Part shown: positions 59,024-64,000 of the stretch, piece after piece | How positions within the stretch are numbered: the first letter of the stretch is position 1 | How the letters are laid out: the number at the start of each line of letters is the position of its first letter | From: Streptomyces sp. NBC_01717 | Lineage (GTDB): Bacteria > Actinomycetota > Actinomycetes > Streptomycetales > Streptomycetaceae | Reading direction: 5' to 3' | DNA: 64,000 nt | NCBI RefSeq assembly: GCF_036248255.1 | Contig: NZ_CP109178.1 | Span: 5,332,001-5,396,000, forward strand | Made by a program: the position numbers and the translations under genes | The notes under the pieces: generated by a model | Database searches by the model: none | The model's input: only the letters and a program-made list of their open reading frames with translations | Told to the model about the DNA's origin: nothing

Positions 59024-59658
59024 GAAGGCCCGCCCCCTTCCTCGGCGGCGACCTGCTGCAGGGTGCGCCCCGTACGGGCCGAACGCGCCCGGTAGGGGTC
59101 GGGCGTGCCGGGCCCGTCATGGGTGGCGCGCCCGTCCCTGGCCTTGATCAGCAGCCATATCTCCTCGCCCGGGGCACCGCTCTCACCGGTGCCCTTGAAA
59201 CGGGTGAGGGCGAACTCGCCGTGCAGCTTGGTGCCGTCGAGCCAGAAGGTCGCGTGCCCGTCCTCCAGGGACTGTTCGAACGGCACAGGTGCGCCCCAGC
59301 GGTCGTGACTGAGCGGCCGGTAGGTGCCCTGGTCCCAGACGATCACCGTGCCGCCGCCGTACTCGCCCTTCGCGATGACTCCCTCGAACGTGCGGTACTC
59401 CAGCGGGTGGTCCTCCGTGGGGACGGCCAACCGCTTCTCGCGCGGGTTCTCCGAAGGGCCGCGCGGCACCGCCCATGACTTCAGTACGCCGTCGACCTCC
59501 AGGCGGAAGTCGAAATGCATGCGCCGCGCCTGGTGGATCTGGACGACGAAGCAGGGGGCTGCCCCCGTCCGTCCGTCGTCGCCGCGTGGCTCCTCAGTCA
59601 TGTCGAAGTGCCGTTTGCCGCGGTAGTCCCGGAGCCGGTCGTCGTTTTCGCCGGTCAT
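59020..59658 (-). CDS. Stand-alone LigD-type 3'-phosphoesterase domain protein
   Basis: A 212-residue protein with the PE domain of the LigD non-homologous end-joining enzyme but no polymerase or ligase domain. The core is CFVVQIHQARRMHFDFRLEVDGVLKSWAVPRGPSENP (metal-binding His/Asp region), EDHPLEYRTFEGVIAKGEYGGGTVIVWD and FEQSLEDGHATFWLDGTKLHGEFALTRF. The PE domain removes 3' phosphates and ribonucleotides at DNA breaks. ATG 59658 has GGGAGGAGG upstream. Coupling to a helix-hairpin-helix protein gives a repair-related pair. Confidence 0.88.
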   Translation of the reverse strand: MTGENDDRLRDYRGKRHFDMTEEPRGDDGRTGAAPCFVVQIHQARRMHFDFRLEVDGVLKSWAVPRGPSENPREKRLAVPTEDHPLEYRTFEGVIAKGEYGGGTVIVWDQGTYRPLSHDRWGAPVPFEQSLEDGHATFWLDGTKLHGEFALTRFKGTGESGAPGEEIWLLIKARDGRATHDGPGTPDPYRARSARTGRTLQQVAAEEGGGPS

Positions 59659-59762
59659 GTCCGGACACCTCCTCCCGGCAGCCCCGCCCGGTGTCCCCCC
59701 TTCCACTGTGTCGCGCCCGACGGAGAACCGCACAGGGACGAGGTGGGGCGAAGGCAGGTATG

Positions 59763-59840
59763 TTGACATCAAGTATCTTGACATCGAGATGAATCTCCCG
59801 CAGGCTCCACTCTTGGCTCATTGATCTCTTGATGTCGAGA
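59763..59840. promoter_or_regulatory. Cluster of TCTTGA-N2-TCRAGA operators
   Basis: Three related palindromes: TTGACATCAA (59763-59772), TCTTGACATCGAGA (59776-59789, extending to ATCTTGACATCGAGAT at 59775-59790) and TCTTGATGTCGAGA (59827-59840), the latter two 51 bp apart. This TCTTGA..TCAAGA form is typical of MarR-family operators. The sites sit between the phosphoesterase and MFS genes. Confidence 0.65.
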
Positions 59841-59860
59841 CATGTTCGAGGGGGCGTGCG

Positions 59861-61204
59861 ATGCGGCGCGGCAACGGGAGCGGGGAACCGGAGACCCGGA
59901 ATGGCCGGCAGGGTCTGCCGGCCCGGCTGCGCAATCCGCCGGGCGGCCGCAACGCGCGGGTCATGCTGCTCGCTCTCGCCCTGGACCGGACCGGCTCGGG
60001 GCTGTGGGCCGCGTCCTCGGTCCTGTATCTCACCTTCGTGACGCAGCTGAACGCCCAACAGATCGGCGTCCTGCTGGGCGTGGCCGGAGTGGCGGGCATC
60101 GCCGGCTCACCGCTGGCCGGACGTCTGGCCGGCCGCTTCCCGGTGCGCCCGCTGCTGATCGGCTGTCACCTGCTCCGCCTGGTGACGCTCGTCCTGGTGC
60201 TGGTGTGCGACGGCTTCGAGGCGCTGCTGCCCGTCATCGCCGTCACGTACCTCGGCGACAGGGCGGCGAAGATGCTGGAGATGCTGTTCGCCACCAGGAC
60301 GGCGGGCGAGCAGCGTGCGGCCTACCAGGCGCTCTCCCGCAGCGTGGCCAACGGGGGATATGCCCTGGGAGCGGGGATTGCGGCCATCGGCCTGGCCGTG
60401 GGGACCGGCGACGCCTACCGGGCCCTGATCCTGGGCGACGCGCTGTCCTTCGTCGTCGCCGCGGCGCTGGTGTGGCGCACGAGCGAGCCGCGGGACAAGG
60501 CCATCGAGGTGGCACGGTCCGACGGCTCGGCAGCCGGGGTCCCGGCCGGGAAGCGGCCGCCCGTCCGCAGGGCCAACCCGTGGCGGGACCGTGGCTATCT
60601 CACGTTCGTGCTGCTGGACATCCCGATGAACCTCGACGACTCCATCCTCAACGTCGGTCTGCCGCTGTGGCTCGTGAACCGCACCTCGGCGCCGCACGCC
60701 CTCGCCCCGGCCTTCCTGATCATCAACACCGTGATGGTCGTGGTGCTGCAGATCAGCGTGTCGGCGCGGGCCGAGGGTCCGCGCCGGGCCACCCGGGCGG
60801 TGCTGCTGTACGGGGCCATGATGTTCGTCTGCTGTGCGTTCCTGGCAGTGGCCACCCGGGGCGGGACCTGGGTGGCCACTGCAGTGCTGCTCGCCGCGGC
60901 GCTGGTGGTCACCCTGGCGGAGCTGATGCGCTCGGTGAGTTCCTGGGAGCTGGCGGTCCTCCTCGCCCCCCAGGACTCCCGCGCCGAGTATCTGGGGGTG
61001 GCGGGGATGTCCCAGTCCATCCAGAAGTCCGCCGGGCCACCGCTGCTGACCGGTGCCGTGATGGCTGCCGGGCCGGCGGGCTGGCTGGTGCTGGGCGCAC
61101 TGGTCGCGGGCCTCTCGGTCGTGCAACGACGAGCCTGCACGCGACGGCTTCGTGCTCTCGCGGCGCCGGCCCCGAAGCCGACCGCCCTCGCGCCGACCCC
61201 CTGA
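59861..61204 (+). CDS. MFS transporter
   Basis: A 447-residue major facilitator protein with about 12 membrane helices. The N-terminal part has GSGLWAASSVLYLTF, GVAGIAGSPLAGRLAGRFPVRPLLIG (loop 2-3) and ALGAGIAAIGLAVG. The resemblance is to drug/proton antiporters, although the substrate is unknown. ATG 59861 follows GAGGGGG. It lies immediately behind the MarR-type operators, suggesting induction by an unknown compound. Confidence 0.88.
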   Translation: MRRGNGSGEPETRNGRQGLPARLRNPPGGRNARVMLLALALDRTGSGLWAASSVLYLTFVTQLNAQQIGVLLGVAGVAGIAGSPLAGRLAGRFPVRPLLIGCHLLRLVTLVLVLVCDGFEALLPVIAVTYLGDRAAKMLEMLFATRTAGEQRAAYQALSRSVANGGYALGAGIAAIGLAVGTGDAYRALILGDALSFVVAAALVWRTSEPRDKAIEVARSDGSAAGVPAGKRPPVRRANPWRDRGYLTFVLLDIPMNLDDSILNVGLPLWLVNRTSAPHALAPAFLIINTVMVVVLQISVSARAEGPRRATRAVLLYGAMMFVCCAFLAVATRGGTWVATAVLLAAALVVTLAELMRSVSSWELAVLLAPQDSRAEYLGVAGMSQSIQKSAGPPLLTGAVMAAGPAGWLVLGALVAGLSVVQRRACTRRLRALAAPAPKPTALAPTP

Positions 61205-61219
61205 GGGCTGTCCGGCGGA

Positions 61220-62782
61220 TCAGGGCCGGACAAAGCTCTGACCCTCCAGAAACACCGGGTTGGTGAGCGCCGCCAGTGCTCCCGGCAGCCCCGGCACGGT
61301 CGACGGGTGGCGGACCTCGGCGCGGACATAGGCGGCGTACGCCGGAGTCGTACGCCACTCCACCGTGCCCGCACCCGACTCCGGCAGCGCTGTGGTGAAC
61401 AGCGTGCCCTGGTCCGTGACGAAGTGGGCGGTGCACCCGGGCGCCCCGGTCACCTCCAGCCGTACCGTGACCGGGCTGTCCGCGTCGGCCCGCAGCCGCT
61501 CACCGATGCCCGCGTGGCCGCCCCGCCCGCCCGAGGCGCCGAAGGAGAGGCTGACGGCGGACGACTCGGCGATGTACGAGTGCCCGGACCGGATGCCCGC
61601 GACGATCGCGTCGCGCGAGAGTTCCTCGGCGAGGACGACGGTCTGCGGCAGCCCCACCTTGTCCGGCTCGCGGTGCGCGTCGCTGTTGCCCATCGCCGGG
61701 ACCCACGGCTTCGACGCGCGGACGGCCGCCACGAGGGAGTTGTCCCACTCGGCGAGCGCGATCTCGTCCTCCGGGGTGTACGGCCCGTTCCACACCTCCA
61801 CCGCGTCCGCCTCACCGAAGCCGAACTTCCAGTGGCAGCCGATGCAGGTGGCGTGCGGATGGGCGGGGACCACCAGACCGCCCGCCCGGCGGACGGCCTT
61901 CGCGTAATGCCCGAAGCGGTTGTCGCGGGCCCGGTAGCGCCAGTCGACGAAGGTGCCCGGGTCCGTGGCGAGCGCGATCACATGGCCGTTGCGGGTGGTG
62001 ATCTCCTCGCCCGTCAGGATGAGCAGGTCGTCGCCCCACAGCCCCTGCCACGCGCTGTGCGCGGCGTGGGTGTTGTGCTCGCTGCTGTTGATGAAGTCGA
62101 GCCCGGCGGCGCGTGCGGCGGTGGCGATCTCGGCGGGGGTGCGCTTGCCGTCCGAGTGGACGGAGTGCAGATGGCAGTCGCCGCGGTACCAGGCGCGGCC
62201 CCGGCCCTTGGCGCGCTCGGGCGGGTACACGGGCGTCGGCGTGGTGCCGGGCTCGCCGAAGCGGAGGGTGATCGTCACCTCGTACGGGAGCCCTTCGGGC
62301 GCGACGGTGTACGGGCCCAGCGCGATGTTCCAGGTCCCGGCCCGTACCGGACCCGCGACATAACCGGGCGTCGCCTCGTCCGCCCGGATGAAGAAGTCGC
62401 CACGCGCCCCGCCGGACCAGCCGCGGAATCCGCGCCCGCCCAGCCCCGTGCCGCGCTCGTCGAAGATGCCGATGTCGAGGGCGTTGCCCTGGGTGCCGGC
62501 CGGGACGGGCGTCTTCTCGTACGTGTACGAGACGGCGATCTCCCGTACTCCGCGCGGCACTTCGACCGGCAGATAGACGAAGTCGGGCGACCCGGTCGGC
62601 AGGGTGCCGCGCACGGTCTTCGTCACATCGTCCTGGTCCGTACCGCCACCCTTGCCGTCGTTCTTGCCGGGCGCGGCGTTCGCGAAGCTCACAGTGGACA
62701 ACGTTAGGGCGGTGGCGGCTGTCCCGACGAGTAGGCCGCGCCTGCCGAGCGGGCCGTTCTGCGGGGTGTGCGATCCGGTCAT
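61220..62782 (-). CDS. Tat-exported PHP-domain phosphoesterase (CehA/McbA-like)
   Basis: A 520-residue secreted metallohydrolase. The signal LGRRGLLVGTAATALTLSTVSFANA has the twin-arginine pattern and ends in an Ala-x-Ala site. The central PHP domain has RGDCHLHSVHSDGKRTPAEIATAA, NSSEHNTHAAH, LVVPAHPHAT and GNSDAHREPD, the multi-His metal ligands, while the flanks are beta-rich. The CehA/McbA group includes esterases and phosphoesterases. It is convergent with the MFS gene, 15 bp apart, and diverges from the LLM gene across 181 bp. Confidence 0.87.
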   Translation of the reverse strand: MTGSHTPQNGPLGRRGLLVGTAATALTLSTVSFANAAPGKNDGKGGGTDQDDVTKTVRGTLPTGSPDFVYLPVEVPRGVREIAVSYTYEKTPVPAGTQGNALDIGIFDERGTGLGGRGFRGWSGGARGDFFIRADEATPGYVAGPVRAGTWNIALGPYTVAPEGLPYEVTITLRFGEPGTTPTPVYPPERAKGRGRAWYRGDCHLHSVHSDGKRTPAEIATAARAAGLDFINSSEHNTHAAHSAWQGLWGDDLLILTGEEITTRNGHVIALATDPGTFVDWRYRARDNRFGHYAKAVRRAGGLVVPAHPHATCIGCHWKFGFGEADAVEVWNGPYTPEDEIALAEWDNSLVAAVRASKPWVPAMGNSDAHREPDKVGLPQTVVLAEELSRDAIVAGIRSGHSYIAESSAVSLSFGASGGRGGHAGIGERLRADADSPVTVRLEVTGAPGCTAHFVTDQGTLFTTALPESGAGTVEWRTTPAYAAYVRAEVRHPSTVPGLPGALAALTNPVFLEGQSFVRP

Positions 62783-62963
62783 GCGAGTGGCTCCCCGGGG
62801 TGTCGTGAGTGACGAGAGTGACGGATCCGAACCCTGCTATGGGGCCATGAACTCAGGGCAAACGGAAGGAGGTTGACGGACAAGAACTGTCATCCGAGAG
62901 GCCCTGGGCGTCCTGACCGGCACCGCATAGGTTGGGGCCAGACGACGACGGAGGTGCCCCCGC

Positions 62964-63809
62964 ATGCGGATCGCCACAACGATCTTCCTCACCGACGAGA
63001 CGATCGCGCCGGTACGGCTCGCGCGCGAACTCGAACAGCGCGGATTCGCCGGGCTCTATCTGCCCGAACACACCCACATCCCGGTGACCAGGGACACTCC
63101 GTACCCGGCGGGCGGCGAACTTCCGCCCGAGTACGGCCGCACCCTCGACCCGTTCGTCGCCCTCGGCCAGGCCGCCGCGGTCACGGAACACCTCGCGCTC
63201 GGCACCGGCATCACGCTGATCGCCCAGCACGACCCGATCGACCTGGCGAAGCAGATCGCCACCCTCGACCATCTCTCCGGCGGCCGGTTCACGCTCGGCC
63301 TCGGCTTCGGCTGGAACGTAGAGGAGGCCGCGGACCACGGGGTGACCTGGTCGACGCGGCGGGAGCTGGTCCGCGACCGGATGGCGCTGATGCGCGCCCT
63401 GTGGGCGGACGAACCCACGGGGTACGAGGGTGAGTTCGGCTCGGTCCGGGCCAGTCATGCGCACCCGAAGCCGGTCCGGAAACCGCGCGGCCCGGTGTCC
63501 GGCCCGCGCACCCTGATCGGCGGCGCGGCCGGCCCCAAGCTGTTCGCCCACATCGCGGAGTACGCGGACGGCTGGCTGCCGATCGGCGGCCGGGGGCTCA
63601 CGGAGTCGGTGCCCGTGCTGCGCGCGGCCTGGGGATCGGCGGGCCGCGACCCGGAGCAGCTCCAGGTGGTGCCGTACGCGGTGCTGCCTAGCGCGGGGAA
63701 GCTGGCGCACTACGCGGAGCTGGGCATCGAGGAGGTCGTGCTGCAGTTGCCTCCGGCAGACGAGTCGGAGGTGCTGCGCACGCTGGACGGCTACGCGCAG
63801 TATCTGTGA
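62964..63809 (+). CDS. LLM class F420-dependent oxidoreductase (TIGR03619-like)
   Basis: A 281-residue luciferase-like oxidoreductase. ATTIFLTDETIAPVRLARELEQRGFAGLYLPEHTHIPV, LALGTGITLIAQHDPIDLAKQIATLDHLSGGRFTLGLGFGWNVEEAADHGV and TLIGGAAGPKLFAHIAEYADGWLPIGGRG match the actinobacterial TIGR03619 F420-dependent family. The substrate is unknown. ATG 62964 follows GGAGG within a short distance. It is followed at the edge by an unresolved reading frame. Confidence 0.88.
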   Translation: MRIATTIFLTDETIAPVRLARELEQRGFAGLYLPEHTHIPVTRDTPYPAGGELPPEYGRTLDPFVALGQAAAVTEHLALGTGITLIAQHDPIDLAKQIATLDHLSGGRFTLGLGFGWNVEEAADHGVTWSTRRELVRDRMALMRALWADEPTGYEGEFGSVRASHAHPKPVRKPRGPVSGPRTLIGGAAGPKLFAHIAEYADGWLPIGGRGLTESVPVLRAAWGSAGRDPEQLQVVPYAVLPSAGKLAHYAELGIEEVVLQLPPADESEVLRTLDGYAQYL

Positions 63810-63818
63810 CCTCGGTAG

Positions 63819-64000
63819 GCCTTCGCGGACGAACTCCGCCTCGACGCTCATGCCGGGGAGGCGGTTGTCGACGCCTTCGGGCGGTTGCTGCCCCAGCTGT
63901 CGGCGGCGGCCGGCCTCCTGGACCTCGAAGCGATCGGCCGTGTGGTGCGGTGCGAGATGAACACCGTGCTGGTGGCTCGGGGACCTGACATCCCGGCCGG
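63819..64000 (+). other. Unfinished coding-like frame with no visible start
   Basis: A GC3-rich open frame reads AFADELRLDAHAGEAVVDAFG, then LLPQLSAAAGLLDLEAIGRV, then VRCEMNTVLVARGPDIPAG to the edge, directly after a TAG (63816-63818). No usable ATG/GTG or ribosome site lies near its beginning. It may be a remnant of a gene, an internal-start gene, or a chance frame. I do not recognise the family. Confidence 0.35.

Noticed and set aside
1..64000. CRISPR arrays, tRNA or rRNA genes, insertion sequences
   Set aside because: I saw no regularly spaced repeats, no cloverleaf-like intergenic segment and no transposase motifs. Short intergenic RNAs cannot be excluded without a covariance-model search.

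Overview
The window is ordinary high-GC actinobacterial chromosome, almost certainly Streptomyces. Evidence is the very high third-position GC, frequent GTG starts, a class I lysyl-tRNA synthetase beside argS, a futalosine menaquinone gene set, an actinobacterial cytochrome c maturation block, many F420/FMN-type (LLM) oxidoreductases, a TIGR03086/mycothiol-type protein and a perfect DmdR/IdeR iron box. I see no rRNA, tRNA, CRISPR array, prophage or insertion sequence.

Layout. 0-9 kb: the 5' end of argS (cut by the window edge), divergent lysS, a DUF2637-type membrane protein, two DUF3558-like lipoproteins, rtcB, an SDR, a YnfA-type membrane protein and a secreted protein. 9-15 kb: small genes for a Mut7-C RNase-like protein, two GNATs, an AraC regulator, a TIGR03086 protein, a collagen-like membrane protein, a beta-propeller-like protein and a conserved hypothetical. 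15-23 kb: hemL, a histidine phosphatase, a deacetylase-like lipoprotein and a System II cytochrome c maturation set (ResA-like, CcdA, ResB, CcsB), so heme precursor synthesis sits beside heme use. 23-29 kb: an operon pairing a P-loop NTPase with a membrane-anchored ligand-binding protein without transport permeases, then a deaminase/2-oxoglutarate oxygenase pair. 29-35 kb: menaquinone genes mqnL, mqnP, mqnM and mqnE with an Lrp regulator, a rhomboid protease and a 44-residue gene.

36-45 kb: a cysteine-rich leader peptide, apparently translated from a leaderless mRNA, precedes a DAACS symporter. This architecture points to cystine uptake controlled by cysteine attenuation. Next come a TetR gene, a MaoC/FabG4 pair divergent from a thiolase over a perfect palindrome, and a long-chain acyl-CoA synthetase. 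45-55 kb: a catabolic cluster (two LLM oxidoreductases, an SDR, a D-aminoacylase-type amidohydrolase and an aldehyde dehydrogenase, followed by an APC permease) carrying four copies of one operator, CTGACG-N3-CGTCAG, in its two promoter regions with no regulator gene beside it.

55-64 kb: a siderophore-interacting protein and a fused penicillin amidase-GNAT protein diverge from an exact iron box, resembling a detached desferrioxamine accessory locus. Then come a two-gene DNA repair operon (stand-alone LigD phosphoesterase domain plus an HhH-GPD-like protein), an MFS exporter behind MarR-type operators, a Tat-exported PHP phosphoesterase, an LLM oxidoreductase, and an unfinished reading frame with no visible start at the right edge.

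The most notable signals are the cysteine leader/symporter unit, the orphan four-site regulon, the iron-controlled amidase-acetyltransferase fusion, the NTPase/binding-protein pair, and a degenerate second copy of the hemL start 146 bp upstream of the real one.
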